64,000 bases of DNA, taken from Microbacterium lacus. GTDB lineage: Bacteria > Actinomycetota > Actinomycetes > Actinomycetales > Microbacteriaceae. Shown one piece after another: positions 8,401-16,544 of this stretch (position 1 is its first letter; each line of letters opens with the position of its first letter). Location: NCBI RefSeq assembly GCF_039531105.1, contig NZ_BAAAPK010000001.1, forward strand, positions 2,170,001-2,234,000. Reading direction: 5' to 3'. Under the pieces are notes generated by a model, which was given only the letters and a program-made list of their open reading frames with translations, was not told where the DNA came from and searched no databases. A program made the translations under genes and the position numbers.

Positions 8401-9510
8401 TCAGTCGTCGTCTTTCCGCTTGCGCCAGCGGATGCCGGCCGAGATGAACCCGTCGAGGTCGCCGTCGAACACCACGGCGGGGTTGCCGACCTCGTGCCCG
8501 GTGCGGAGGTCCTTCACGAGCTGCTGTCCGTAGAGGAAGTACGAGCGCATCTGATCGCCCCAGCTCGCGGTGATCGTGCCGGCGAGCTCTTTCTTCGTCG
8601 CCGCCTCCTCCTCGCGCTTGAGCAGCAGGAGGCGGGTCTGGAGCACGCGCATCGCGGCCGCACGGTTCTGGATCTGCGACTTCTCGTTCTGCATCGAGAC
8701 GACGAGTCCGGTCGGCAGGTGCGTGATGCGCACCGCGGAGTCTGTCGTGTTGACGGACTGCCCGCCGGGGCCCGACGAGCGGAAGACGTCCACGCGGATG
8801 TCGCCGTCCGGAACATCGACCTCGACGGCCTCCTCCATCACCGGGATGACCTCGACCGCCGCGAAGCTCGTCTGCCGCTTGTCGGCCGAGCCGAACGGGC
8901 TGATGCGCGCGAGACGGTGGGTCCCGGCTTCGACGGAGAGCGTGCCGTACGCGTAGGGCGCGTCGACTTCGAACGTCGCCGACTTGATGCCCGCGCCCTC
9001 GGCGTAGGAGGTGTCCATGACCTTGACGGGGTACTTGTGCCGCTCGGCCCAGCGCAGGTACATGCGCATGAGCATCTCGGCGAAGTCGGTCGCGTCGTCG
9101 CCGCCCGCGCCGGAGCGGATCGTGACGACCGCCGACCGCGCGTCGTACTCGCCGTCGAGCAGGGTCTGCACCTCGAGCTGGCCGACGATGTCCTCGAGCT
9201 CGGCGATCTCGTGCCGGGCCTCTTCGGCGGAGTCCTCGTCGTCCATCTCGTTCGCGAGCTCGACGAGCACCTCGAGGTCGTCCAGGCGCCGCTCGACATC
9301 GGTGACCCGCTTGAGCTCGGCCTGCCGGTGACTCAGTGCACTCGTGACCTTCTGCGCCTTCTCGACGTCGTCCCAGAGGTCCGGCGCACCGGCCTCGTCG
9401 CTCAGGCGCGCGATCTCGGCCTCGAGAGCGGGGACGTCGACCACCGCCTTGATGTCGGCGAACGTGGCGCGCAGCGCCTGGATGTCGGCGGAAGGATCGA
9501 AGTCGAGCAT
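8401..9510 (-). CDS. prfB: Peptide chain release factor 2
   Basis: Class I release factor, 369 residues, which recognises UGA and UAA and triggers peptide release at the ribosome. The stop-recognition motif SPF is at about 204-206 and the catalytic GGQ at about 249-251 ([11 protein letters not shown]). The N-terminal coiled region (residues 1-110) is of normal length. The frame is continuous, so there is no programmed frameshift of the E. coli type. ATG 9510 follows a TAGTCT hexamer (9519-9524, minus strand) by 8 nt. It heads the conserved prfB-ftsE-ftsX-smpB order and is transcribed divergently from an MFS gene. Confidence 0.97.
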   Translation of the reverse strand: MLDFDPSADIQALRATFADIKAVVDVPALEAEIARLSDEAGAPDLWDDVEKAQKVTSALSHRQAELKRVTDVERRLDDLEVLVELANEMDDEDSAEEARHEIAELEDIVGQLEVQTLLDGEYDARSAVVTIRSGAGGDDATDFAEMLMRMYLRWAERHKYPVKVMDTSYAEGAGIKSATFEVDAPYAYGTLSVEAGTHRLARISPFGSADKRQTSFAAVEVIPVMEEAVEVDVPDGDIRVDVFRSSGPGGQSVNTTDSAVRITHLPTGLVVSMQNEKSQIQNRAAAMRVLQTRLLLLKREEEAATKKELAGTITASWGDQMRSYFLYGQQLVKDLRTGHEVGNPAVVFDGDLDGFISAGIRWRKRKDDD

Positions 9511-9518
9511 GACAGTCC

Positions 9519-9528
9519 AGACTAACGT
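9519..9528. promoter_or_regulatory. Overlapping divergent -10 elements for prfB and the MFS gene
   Basis: On the minus strand TAGTCT (9524-9519) lies 8 nt before the prfB ATG. On the plus strand TAACGT (9523-9528) lies 7 nt before the GTG at 9536. The two hexamers share two bases, so RNA polymerase could hardly occupy both at once. Both spacings are those of leaderless transcripts. No convincing -35 was identified for either, which is usual for many actinobacterial promoters. Confidence 0.45.
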
Positions 9529-9535
9529 GGATGCG

Positions 9536-10795
9536 GTGACCGACCGCGCCGCATCCGTCCTGTGGCGGTTCGGCCCGATGATCTACGGCCCGACGATCCT
9601 CTTCGCGCTCGGCGAGGGTGCGATCATCCCGCTGATCCCGATCATCGCGGCGCGTCTCGGCGCCGATGTCGCCCTCGCTGCGCTCGTGGCGTCGGCTCTC
9701 GTGGTCGGGCAGCTCGTCGGCAACATCCCGGCGGGCTGGGCGGTCGCGCACGTCGGCGAACGCATGACGATGGCGACCGCGGGGATGCTGTCGCTCGTCG
9801 GAGTGCTCGGAATGGTGTTCGCTCCGGTCCTGGGTGTCTTCGCCGCCTCCGTCTTCCTCATCGGGTTCTGCGCCGCCGGGTTCGGCCTCGCGCGGCACTC
9901 GTTCATGACGACCCGGGTCCCACTCGCGTTCCGCGCGCGGGCGCTGTCGCTGCTCGGCGGCACCTTTCGGCTGGGCATGTTCGTGGGTCCGTTCATCGCG
10001 GCGGGACTCCTGGCGGTCTTCGGCGACGAGCACGCCGCGATCTGGTTCTTCGGCGTGTGCCTGGTCGCCACCGTGCTGCTGGTGCTCCTCGGACCCGACC
10101 CGGAGAAGCAACTGCAAACGTCGGACGAGGGACCGGGCGTCGCCGAGGACACCGGCGAGGCCGTGACCGGATCGATCCCGACGTCGGAGCGCGCGGGGGT
10201 GTTCCGGACGATGTGGCGGTTCCGCCGCGTGCTCGTCCGGCTGGGTCTGGCCGCGGCCTCTCTGTCGGCGGTGCGCTCGGCGCGCCAGGTGGTCTTGCCG
10301 ATCTGGGGCCTGTCGATCGGGCTGGACGCGCAGACGATCGCCCTCGTCGTCGGCATCTCGGGCGCGATCGACTTCGCCCTGTTCTACGCGAGCGGGCAGG
10401 TCATGGACAGATTCGGCCGGCTCTGGGCGGCTCTTCCCGCGATGCTGCTGATGGGTGCGGGATTCCTGGCACTCTCGTTCACGCACGACCTGGACTCCGC
10501 GGCCATGTGGTTCGCGATGTTCGCCGCCGTGCTCGGTGTGGGCAACGGCCTTTCCAGCGGCATCCTCCTCACACTCGGTGCCGACGTCGCCCCCCGCGCC
10601 GATCCGGCGCCGTTCCTCGGGTCGTGGCGCACCCTCACGGATGCCGGCGGTGCCGTCGCGCCACTGGCCGTCTCGGCGATCGCGGCGGCCTCGTCGCTCG
10701 GTCTCGCGACGGGCGCGATCGGTGTCGTGGCGCTCCTCGGCGCGGTCGCGTTCGCGCGCTGGGTGCCGATGTTCGTCCCGAAGAGCGCATCATGA
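9536..10795 (+). CDS. MFS transporter, 12-helix type
   Basis: A membrane protein of 419 residues with two six-helix halves joined by a charged loop ([19 protein letters not shown]). The loop after TM2 ([14 protein letters not shown]) corresponds to MFS motif A. Substrate unknown; the fold suggests a drug or sugar/metabolite exporter. The GTG at 9536 is chosen because it lies 7 nt after TAACGT. In-frame ATG 9509 and GTG 9527 would place translation inside the prfB promoter region. The stop overlaps the next ATG (ATGA), so the downstream small gene is translationally coupled. Confidence 0.85.
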   Translation: MTDRAASVLWRFGPMIYGPTILFALGEGAIIPLIPIIAARLGADVALAALVASALVVGQLVGNIPAGWAVAHVGERMTMATAGMLSLVGVLGMVFAPVLGVFAASVFLIGFCAAGFGLARHSFMTTRVPLAFRARALSLLGGTFRLGMFVGPFIAAGLLAVFGDEHAAIWFFGVCLVATVLLVLLGPDPEKQLQTSDEGPGVAEDTGEAVTGSIPTSERAGVFRTMWRFRRVLVRLGLAAASLSAVRSARQVVLPIWGLSIGLDAQTIALVVGISGAIDFALFYASGQVMDRFGRLWAALPAMLLMGAGFLALSFTHDLDSAAMWFAMFAAVLGVGNGLSSGILLTLGADVAPRADPAPFLGSWRTLTDAGGAVAPLAVSAIAAASSLGLATGAIGVVALLGAVAFARWVPMFVPKSAS

Positions 10796-11139
10796 CGGTC
10801 GTCTTCTGTCGGAGTCGCAGGGGCGGCCGGCGTTGCACGCGCGAGCTCGACCACCGGGGACTGCATCGTCACCGGACGATCATGTGGGCGGATGCCGGAG
10901 CCGACGATCCGCGGTGCACCGGGTCCGGGGCGCCGGGCGCGCCCGCCGAGCTCCTATCGAACGGGTTCCCCGCGGGGCGTGCGCTCTGCCCGGTATGCCT
11001 GCGGTTCATCCCCCTCGTCGGGGCGCGGTTCCTGGATGAGCATGACACCGCGGGAGCGGCATCCGCTCAGGAGAGCCTCGACCGCGCTGACTGGTTCAAC
11101 ACGCACGGATGGAGCGAGGGACCCACCGGGCAGCAGTAA
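10792..11139 (+). CDS. Small Cys/His-rich protein, possible zinc-binding
   Basis: A 115-residue protein of unknown function, overlapping the MFS stop by 4 nt. Cysteines and histidines are concentrated in potential metal sites: FCRSRRGGRRC, ELDHRGLHRHR, DPRC, and CPVCLRF near residue 65-70. The CPVC knuckle plus earlier Cys/His pairs resembles a small zinc ribbon. The C-terminus is polar (DWFNTHGWSEG). It has no membrane segment. The coupling suggests a link with the transporter, but the gene could equally be an independent passenger. Confidence 0.7.
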   Translation: MTVVFCRSRRGGRRCTRELDHRGLHRHRTIMWADAGADDPRCTGSGAPGAPAELLSNGFPAGRALCPVCLRFIPLVGARFLDEHDTAGAASAQESLDRADWFNTHGWSEGPTGQQ

Positions 11140-11148
11140 CGTGAGGAC

Positions 11149-11514
11149 ATGCTGCTCGTCTTCCTGGGCTTGTACATCGTCCTGGCCGTCGGGAGTCTCG
11201 TGATGGGCGTGCGGAGCCGGTCGCGCCGAGCCCTCGTGTGCGGGCTGGTCGCACTCGGGTTCGCCGCCGCTTCCGCGCTCGTGAGTGCTGTCTATGCCGC
11301 GGGGGTGACGCACTGGACGGTCTCGGTGCTCGACCTGTTGCTCTCCCCCCTGCCGGAGTCGGTGCTGGAGCCGCAATCGGTCACGGAGACGGTGGCGGGG
11401 CTCGGTGTCCCGGTCATCGTGATGTCGACGGTCGAACTCGTCGTAGCGATCGCGCTGTGGGCGGTGCCGGTGACCGGCATCGTCGCGGCGAGCAGAACCG
11501 GATCGCGCGCCTGA
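11149..11514 (+). CDS. Small integral membrane protein
   Basis: A 121-residue protein with three or four hydrophobic segments (about residues 1-20, 28-50, 55-78 and 85-112) and a basic loop RSRSRRALV. No family motif was recognised. A TAACGT hexamer at 11137-11142, overlapping the stop of the previous gene, lies 6 nt before the ATG and points to a leaderless start. It converges on the Tad pilus operon, with only 9 nt between the stops. Confidence 0.7.
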   Translation: MLLVFLGLYIVLAVGSLVMGVRSRSRRALVCGLVALGFAAASALVSAVYAAGVTHWTVSVLDLLLSPLPESVLEPQSVTETVAGLGVPVIVMSTVELVVAIALWAVPVTGIVAASRTGSRA

Positions 11515-11523
11515 GCCGCGCGA

Positions 11524-11961
11524 TCACCGCAGAGCGGTGCGGCTCGTCGCCGTCGCGCTGAGCGCGACACCGTCGGGGACGAACAGCGCGACCAGCGGTG
11601 GACGCCATGTGTCCGCGACCCGCACACGGGCCGACACGCCGTCGGGGGTGCCCGCCTCGATCACCGTCGCCCCGTCCCCCACCTCGGCGACGATCGCCTC
11701 AGCCTGATCCCGGACGCCGTCATCGGAGAGCACCGCCCGAGGCTCGCCGCCGTCGACCACGAGTGTGAAGCCGTCCGCACCCGCCAGTGCGGCGGCGTCG
11801 GCGAGCGCATCGAGTCGCTTCTGGGCGAGGTACAGGCTCGTCGCGTCGATGCACACGAGGATGACCGCGATCGCGAGCAGCGCGTACCCGAGCGTCAGGA
11901 GCAGGATGCTGCCCTCATCATCCGGGCGCCCCCGCCGGTGATCCTCGCGCCACCGCATCAT
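11524..11961 (-). CDS. tadG: TadG-like pilus assembly protein (TadE/G N-terminal domain)
   Basis: Last gene of the Tad operon, 145 residues. After a charged N-terminus it has DEGSILLLTLGYALLAIAVILVC, the Glu-containing hydrophobic segment typical of Flp pilus-associated TadE/TadG pseudopilins. The conserved LYLAQKRLDALADAAALAGADG stretch follows. It lacks the von Willebrand domain of full-length TadG, so it is the short actinobacterial (Rv3655c-like) form. ATGATG at the start overlaps the stop of the upstream tadE gene. Predicted to be a membrane-anchored minor pseudopilin or pilus assembly factor. Confidence 0.8.
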   Translation of the reverse strand: MMRWREDHRRGRPDDEGSILLLTLGYALLAIAVILVCIDATSLYLAQKRLDALADAAALAGADGFTLVVDGGEPRAVLSDDGVRDQAEAIVAEVGDGATVIEAGTPDGVSARVRVADTWRPPLVALFVPDGVALSATATSRTALR

Positions 11962-12431
11962 CCGGACCCCCAGAACCGCGAGATCTTCTGCGCCGCCGAG
12001 GCTTCGACCGGGATGCTGGCGAGTCGGTCGAGTCCGAGCACGGGAGGGACGAGCGGAAGAGCGACCCTGGTCTGGACGGTCACCACCAGAGTGGCGCCGG
12101 CTGCGGGGCACGTCGCGCCGGCGGGTCGGCACGCGAAGGAGACGCCGACGGATCCCGGATCGAGGTCGTATTCCTCGATGACGGACTGCAGGATCCGATC
12201 TGCGCTTCGCCGCGCGGCATCCGCGTTCTCAGCTGTCGACAGCGCTCGCGCGATGTGCCGCGCACCCGCTTCCGCCCCGAGAGACTGCCCCTGGATGAGA
12301 CCCAGCGCGACGACGAGGTAGACCAACGGGACGAGCAGGAGCAGGCCGACGACGATGAACTCGAGTGCCGCCGACCCGCCATCGTCGGTCTCGTCGTCGA
12401 TGCGATCAGTCCAGTGACTCGATCGGCGCAT
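11958..12431 (-). CDS. tadE: TadE-family pseudopilin
   Basis: A 157-residue protein with a short cytoplasmic head (MRRSSHWTDRIDDETDDGG) and a prepilin-like junction SAALEFIVVGLLLLVPLVYLVVALGLIQGQ, in which Glu is the fifth residue after the likely processing site. A secreted domain follows with two cysteines (SFACRPAGATC), likely disulfide-bonded. It overlaps its upstream and downstream neighbours by a few nucleotides. Role: minor pilin or assembly factor of the Flp pilus; family knowledge only. Confidence 0.85.
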   Translation of the reverse strand: MRRSSHWTDRIDDETDDGGSAALEFIVVGLLLLVPLVYLVVALGLIQGQSLGAEAGARHIARALSTAENADAARRSADRILQSVIEEYDLDPGSVGVSFACRPAGATCPAAGATLVVTVQTRVALPLVPPVLGLDRLASIPVEASAAQKISRFWGSG

Positions 12432-12816
12432 GAGCGGTCACCTCCAGGAGCCGCGGCAGACCGAGCAGACCGACGAGCGGCAGAGTGGCACTCACGCGCA
12501 CCTCGACCGCAGCGTGTCCGAGAGCGTCCGTCTCGCGCGCCCGGACATCGGCGGCGTACTCCGCGCCGACGGTGCGCTCCACGATCGCCCGTGTGCGCGC
12601 GACACCGTCGCCGAGCGTCGCATCCGCCAGCGCGGCCTCGTGCGCACCCTCCACCGCGGCATCGTGCACGACATTGCGGACGTACACCGTGAGCCCGAAT
12701 TGCAGGACGCCGAGCGTGAGAAGCGTCAGGAGGGTCCCCACGAGGACGAACTCGACGGGGCTGGATCCTGTCTCGTCGCCGAGCGTGTCGCGCAGACGGC
12801 GAAGGATGCCGCGCAC
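12406..12816 (-). CDS. tadE: TadE-family pseudopilin (second copy)
   Basis: A 136-residue protein with the same architecture as its neighbour: cytoplasmic head, junction GSSPVEFVLVGTLLTLLTLGVLQFGL with Glu at +5 of the hydrophobic segment, then VVHDAAVEGAHEAALADATLGDG, a pattern typical of TadE. It has no cysteines. It overlaps the next tadE gene by 26 nt, which implies strong translational coupling. Two different TadE proteins per locus is usual in actinobacterial Tad systems. Confidence 0.85.
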   Translation of the reverse strand: MRGILRRLRDTLGDETGSSPVEFVLVGTLLTLLTLGVLQFGLTVYVRNVVHDAAVEGAHEAALADATLGDGVARTRAIVERTVGAEYAADVRARETDALGHAAVEVRVSATLPLVGLLGLPRLLEVTAHAPIESLD

Positions 12817-12819
12817 GGG

Positions 12820-13029
12820 TCAGAGGCCGGAGACCCGGGAGATCGCCTGCTCGAACAACCCGGCGAGCGCGGGACCTGCGAGCGCCCAGATCACGACGAC
12901 CAACCCTGCGGTCATGAGGGTGATCAGCACCCAGCCCGGGACGTCGCCGCGCTCGTCGTCGTGCGCGTCGCGCCAGAGCCGGGCGATCGTACGCGGGATC
13001 TCCAGTCGACCGAAGGCGTTTCGGATCAT
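12820..13029 (-). CDS. flp: Flp-type major pilin candidate
   Basis: A 69-residue protein. A 30-residue basic/acidic leader (RLWRDAHDDERG) is followed by a single hydrophobic helix (GWVLITLMTAGLVVVIWALAGPALAGLF), as in Flp/Fap prepilins, with cleavage expected after the ERG. The usual ERGATAVEYGL core is altered to ERGDVPGWVLI, lacking the Glu at +5, so processing may differ. Position between tadC and tadE supports the pilin role. It overlaps the tadC coding strand by none; the gap to tadC is 19 nt. Confidence 0.75.
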   Translation of the reverse strand: MIRNAFGRLEIPRTIARLWRDAHDDERGDVPGWVLITLMTAGLVVVIWALAGPALAGLFEQAISRVSGL

Positions 13030-13048
13030 GGGGTTCTCCTTCCGGCGG

Positions 13049-13981
13049 TCAGCCGATTCCGAGTCGAAGCATGAAGATCCCCGGGAAGACGGCGAACAGC
13101 ACGCTCAGGGGCAGGATGAGGAAGACGAGCGGTACGAGCATGTAGATCTCCTTCCGCCCGGCACGTTCGATGAGGCCGCGCTTGGCCTCTTCGCGCGCGT
13201 CGAGCGCCTGGGAGTGCAGCACCTGCGCGAGAGGTGCCCCGCGGTCGATCGCCGCGACGAGTTGATCGATGCTCCGCGAGACCGCCGGGATGTCCAGACG
13301 TCGCGATACGCGCCCCAGTGCTTCCGGGAGAGACGACCCGGTTCCGACGGCGAGGACCACCCCGCGCAGCTCGCCCGTGAACTCCCCGGCGCCGACGGTG
13401 CTCACCCGGCGGAGCGAATCGAGGATGCCTTCGCCCGCCGACAGACACAGCGCGAGGAACTCCAGCACGGTCGGCAGCTCCTCCTGGATCCGGGTGACGC
13501 GCCCGCGGGCCGCCCGCGAGAGGCCTGCGTCGCACAGCACCGCAGCGATCGCCGCGGCGGTCGGCGGAACGAGCACCGACGCACCGGTCGCACGGCCTGT
13601 GAGGACGAGCACGACCACCAGGACCCCACCTGCGGCCAAGCCGCCGACGGCCCACGCCAGCTGCCGACCACGGAAGGTCGCGGCATCCATCGCCCATCCC
13701 GCCTGCTGCAGACGACGCTCGATCGCCGCGGACCCGCCCATCATGCGGCCGAGTCGGCTCTGGAGCGCACCCCACATCTCAGCGAACGTCGTCCCCGGCA
13801 GGTTCGTCGGGAGACTCGTTCCGCGCGGATCCGTGACGTCGCGGATGTACGGCGCGATGCGGCGCGCGAGCGAGGGCGCACCCCAGCGCGGGGCGAGCGA
13901 GACCAGAAGGCACACGCCCAGTCCGAACGAGGCGCCCAGCACGACGGCGAGTGCGACATCCGTCGCACCGAGAGCGGTCAT
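13049..13981 (-). CDS. tadC: Type II secretion F-domain protein TadC
   Basis: Inner-membrane platform protein of the Tad pilus, 310 residues. It has an N-terminal TM segment (ATDVALAVVLGASFGLGVCLLVSLAP), a pair of TM helices at about 110-155 and the GspF/TadC domain (RIQEELPTVLEFLALCLSAGEGILDSLRRV ... SIDQLVAAIDRGAPLAQVLHSQALDAREEAKRG). A final TM (YMLVPLVFLILPLSVLFAVFPGIFML) closes the protein. The ATG at 13981 overlaps the tadB stop by 4 nt. It partners TadB to form the membrane core driven by the TadA ATPase. Confidence 0.9.
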   Translation of the reverse strand: MTALGATDVALAVVLGASFGLGVCLLVSLAPRWGAPSLARRIAPYIRDVTDPRGTSLPTNLPGTTFAEMWGALQSRLGRMMGGSAAIERRLQQAGWAMDAATFRGRQLAWAVGGLAAGGVLVVVLVLTGRATGASVLVPPTAAAIAAVLCDAGLSRAARGRVTRIQEELPTVLEFLALCLSAGEGILDSLRRVSTVGAGEFTGELRGVVLAVGTGSSLPEALGRVSRRLDIPAVSRSIDQLVAAIDRGAPLAQVLHSQALDAREEAKRGLIERAGRKEIYMLVPLVFLILPLSVLFAVFPGIFMLRLGIG

Positions 13982-14835
13982 CCGAACCACCTCCGCGGCT
14001 CGGGAAGCCGACCGATGCGGAGCATGACGCGGAACGCGACGAAGGAGACCGCCGCACCGGTCAGGATCAGTACGACGCCCTCCGGGCTGCTGTAGGCGCG
14101 CGAGGCCTCCGGTCTCATCGCGAGCAGGAGGAGGATGACCCACGGTGCGGCGACCCCGAGGACGGCGGCGCCGCGGATCCAGGACTGTCGCGCCTCGACT
14201 TCGGCCCGAAGGGAGGCGTCGGCGCGGACCGAGGCGGCGAGCGCCCGCAGCACCGGCGTGAGCTCCGTGCCGCCGACCTGTCGCGCCATCCGCAACGTCT
14301 CGACGATCCGGTCCCCCACCGGATCGGACAACGCGACCTTCAGTCGCTGAGCACTCGAATCGAAGTGACCCGACGCGGCGATGTCGCGCGCGAACGCGGC
14401 GAACGGCGGGCGGAGCGGCGCCGGAGCCGATGCCGCGAGACTCGCGACCGCATCGGGAAGCGACATGCCCGCACGCACGGAGGCGATCAGCAGATCGCAG
14501 ACGTCGGGCCACAGCGCGCGGCGGGAACGGATGAGGCGGGACCGGCGGGCGCGCAGCGCGCCGAACGGGGCCAGGACACCGGCAACCGCCGCGACCACGA
14601 CGAGCGCCGGCACCTGCGTGAGCAGCCACGCGAGGGAGGCGAGCAGGACGGCGACGCCGACGGAGGCCGCGATGACGCCCGCGGGAGGAACCCGGCCGAG
14701 GCCCGCCGACTCGAGAAGTCGGGTGAGCGCGCCGGTCGCGGCGCGCGGAGCACGGCGCTCGTGCGCCGGCCAGACCCACGGGGAGATCAGGAGCAGGATC
14801 CCGGCCGCCAGGACCGCGCCCCAGACGATGCTCAT
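13978..14835 (-). CDS. tadB: Type II secretion F-domain protein TadB
   Basis: Second membrane platform protein, 285 residues. TM1 is at the N-terminus (IVWGAVLAAGILLLISPWVW), a further pair lies at about 50-90, and the conserved domain reads LWPDVCDLLIASVRAGMSLPDAVASLA with VGGTELTPVLRALAASVRADASLRAEVEARQSW. Two C-terminal TM helices follow. ATG 14835 overlaps the tadA stop. Without TadB/TadC the pilus ATPase would have no membrane anchor. The pairing and order are those of Streptomyces and mycobacterial tad loci. Confidence 0.9.
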   Translation of the reverse strand: MSIVWGAVLAAGILLLISPWVWPAHERRAPRAATGALTRLLESAGLGRVPPAGVIAASVGVAVLLASLAWLLTQVPALVVVAAVAGVLAPFGALRARRSRLIRSRRALWPDVCDLLIASVRAGMSLPDAVASLAASAPAPLRPPFAAFARDIAASGHFDSSAQRLKVALSDPVGDRIVETLRMARQVGGTELTPVLRALAASVRADASLRAEVEARQSWIRGAAVLGVAAPWVILLLLAMRPEASRAYSSPEGVVLILTGAAVSFVAFRVMLRIGRLPEPRRWFG

Positions 14836-15989
14836 GGGGTGTCCGCCCGATAGAGCGTCCGTGCCTGGATCGTGGATCCGGTCACGTCGGTCGGCGTCAC
14901 GATCTCGACCACGCGACGCCGCCCGGTCGCATCGCGCTCGCAGTGCGCGACGAGATCCACGGACGCGGCGACCGCGGGAAGGACGAAGCCGGCATCGATG
15001 TTGCGGCCGGCGAGCAGCGGCAGCGCCGCGAGCTTGGCGAGCGCCTCGCGGGCCGAATTCGCGTGGATCGTCGCGGCGCCCGGGACGCCGGTGTTCAGCG
15101 CGAGCAGGAGGTCCAGCGCCTCCGCGTCGCGGACCTCGCCGACCACGAGTCGGTCCGGCCTCATGCGCAATGCTTCCTTCACGAGCCGGCGGAGCGAGAC
15201 CTCCCCGGTGCCCTCCAGACTCGGCTGACGACCCTGGAGGCTGACGAGGTCGGGCGCGTCCACCGCGAGTTCGAACGTCTCCTCCACCGTGATGACCCGA
15301 TGCTCGGGCGGGCACGCGGCGATCAGAGCCGCCAGCAGCGTGGTCTTCCCCGCGTGAGTGGCTCCCGAGACGAGGACGCTGCGTCCCGCGCACATCGCCT
15401 CCGACAGGATCCCCGCCGCCGACGGCGCGATCGAGCCCGCATGCACGAGGCGTCCGAGATCGCGGAACGCAGGAAGGAACTTCCTGATGTTCACCGACCA
15501 GTGCCGGCGCGTGATGTCCGGGATGACGACGTGCAACCGGCTCCCGTCGGGCATCGACGCGTCCACGAAGGGCTGACTCAGATCCACCCGCCGACCGGTC
15601 GCGTGCAGCATCCGCTCCACGAGATCGCGCACCGCGGAGTCGGTCAGGTTCAGCGGGACGCGCTCGGCGACGCCTGCTCGGGCGATGAAGATCCGGTCGG
15701 GTGCGTTGATCCACAGCTCTTCGACCGTCGGGTCGTCGAGGTAGGGCTGCAGCGGGCCGTATCCGGCGACGGCGGCGAGCACCTCGCGGACGCAAGCGCC
15801 CTCATCGTCGACCGGCGTGAGCCCGCGCGCCAGGGCGAAGTCGTTGTGCCGGCGCACTTCGGCGTGCACGATCCTCGTCGCCAGCTCCGGCTCGCGGGTG
15901 GGGTCCGTCCGCTCCGCACGGAGCCGCTCACGCACACGCTCCGCCACGACCGCCGCAGCGGAGGACGTGCCAGTGTACGCGAGAGTCAT
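14832..15989 (-). CDS. tadA: Tad pilus assembly ATPase TadA/CpaF
   Basis: Hexameric secretion ATPase of 385 residues that powers Flp pilus assembly from the cytoplasmic face. Features: N-terminal helical domain, DPTVEELWINAPDRIF, PDGSRLHVVIPDI, Walker A SGATHAGKTTLL, Asp box ITVEETFEL, Walker B LRMRPDRLVVGEVRDAEALDLLLALNTG and the His box ATIHANSA. ATG 15989 is chosen over the ATG at 16016 because AGGA lies 7 nt upstream of it. It heads the operon. No tadZ or prepilin peptidase gene is adjacent, so these must lie elsewhere. Confidence 0.92.
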   Translation of the reverse strand: MTLAYTGTSSAAAVVAERVRERLRAERTDPTREPELATRIVHAEVRRHNDFALARGLTPVDDEGACVREVLAAVAGYGPLQPYLDDPTVEELWINAPDRIFIARAGVAERVPLNLTDSAVRDLVERMLHATGRRVDLSQPFVDASMPDGSRLHVVIPDITRRHWSVNIRKFLPAFRDLGRLVHAGSIAPSAAGILSEAMCAGRSVLVSGATHAGKTTLLAALIAACPPEHRVITVEETFELAVDAPDLVSLQGRQPSLEGTGEVSLRRLVKEALRMRPDRLVVGEVRDAEALDLLLALNTGVPGAATIHANSAREALAKLAALPLLAGRNIDAGFVLPAVAASVDLVAHCERDATGRRRVVEIVTPTDVTGSTIQARTLYRADTP

Positions 15990-16092
15990 CCGAGCATCCT
16001 CGCAATCCCCCGGCATCCGGTCTGGAAGTTATCCACAGGTGCGCGCGCGCCCGCCGCGAGGCAGGATGGGAGGACCGGTCGAGAGGATCCCC

Positions 16093-16305
16093 ATGTCGCG
16101 CACGAACACCGATGTCTCCCCCGCCGGACGGGTCGCGATGGGTCTTCTGGGTGTCGTGCAGTTCGCCCTCGCCGGTCTCGCCTTCTGGGACCTTTCCCAC
16201 CGTCGCGCAGACGAGGTGAGAGGACCGAAGCCCGCGTGGATCCCCGTGATCCTCATCAACTGGATCGGTCCGCTCGCCTACTTCTACGTGCACCGCAACC
16301 GCTGA
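16093..16305 (+). CDS. Small membrane protein with phospholipase D nuclease N-terminal (PLDc_N) motif
   Basis: A 70-residue protein with two TM helices (AGRVAMGLLGVVQFALAGLAFWDL and IPVILINWIGPLAYFYV). The connecting loop RRADEVRGPKPAW and the terminal GPLAYFYVHRNR match the PLDc_N family, short membrane anchors that are often free-standing in actinobacteria. GAGAGG precedes the ATG. Function is unknown despite the domain name: no HKD catalytic motif is present. It lies between the Tad operon and tRNA-Leu. Confidence 0.8.
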   Translation: MSRTNTDVSPAGRVAMGLLGVVQFALAGLAFWDLSHRRADEVRGPKPAWIPVILINWIGPLAYFYVHRNR

Positions 16306-16383
16306 TCCGCGCCATCGCATCCGCTGGCCGAGAAGCGACCGAGAGCGGGGGTCATCCCTACGGTGGGCGCGGACCCGCCCGGA

Positions 16384-16389
16384 TAGACT
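16384..16389 (+). promoter_or_regulatory. -10 element of tRNA-Leu
   Basis: TAGACT 11 nt upstream of the mature 5' end of tRNA-Leu, placing the transcription start within a few bases of the tRNA. A clear -35 is not evident. Confidence 0.4.
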
Positions 16390-16399
16390 GATCCGACCC

Positions 16400-16481
16400 G
16401 CGGGAGTGGTGAAATCGGCAGACACGCAGGATTTAGGTTCCTGTGCCTTCGGGCGTGTGGGTTCAAGTCCCACCTTCCGCA
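16400..16481 (+). tRNA. tRNA-Leu (anticodon TAG)
   Basis: The acceptor strand GCGGGAG pairs with CTTCCGC at the 3' end, including one G-U. The anticodon stem-loop is CAGGA-TTTAGGT-TCCTG, giving anticodon TAG, which reads CUN leucine codons. A long variable arm (TGCCTTCGGGCGTG) marks it as a class II tRNA, and the T-arm is GTGGGTTCAAGTCCCAC. CCA is not encoded. The length is 82 nt to the discriminator A. Confidence 0.96.
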
Positions 16482-16544
16482 CGCGATCATCCGCACCCGC
16501 ACCGACGATATGACCGCCGACCGTGCCGACCGACGGGAAGACCC

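Noticed and set aside
8401..9510. Programmed frameshift in prfB
   Set aside because: The release factor 2 frame is continuous from ATG to stop, with no UGA or slippery CUU near codon 26.
8390..10486. Open frame of about 700 codons across prfB and the MFS gene
   Set aside because: Arg/Glu/His-rich shadow of prfB and the MFS gene in other frames; both of those have clear family motifs.
12820..13029. Signal-peptide or toxin-like small gene
   Set aside because: Its position inside the Tad operon and the prepilin-like helix fit a pilin better.
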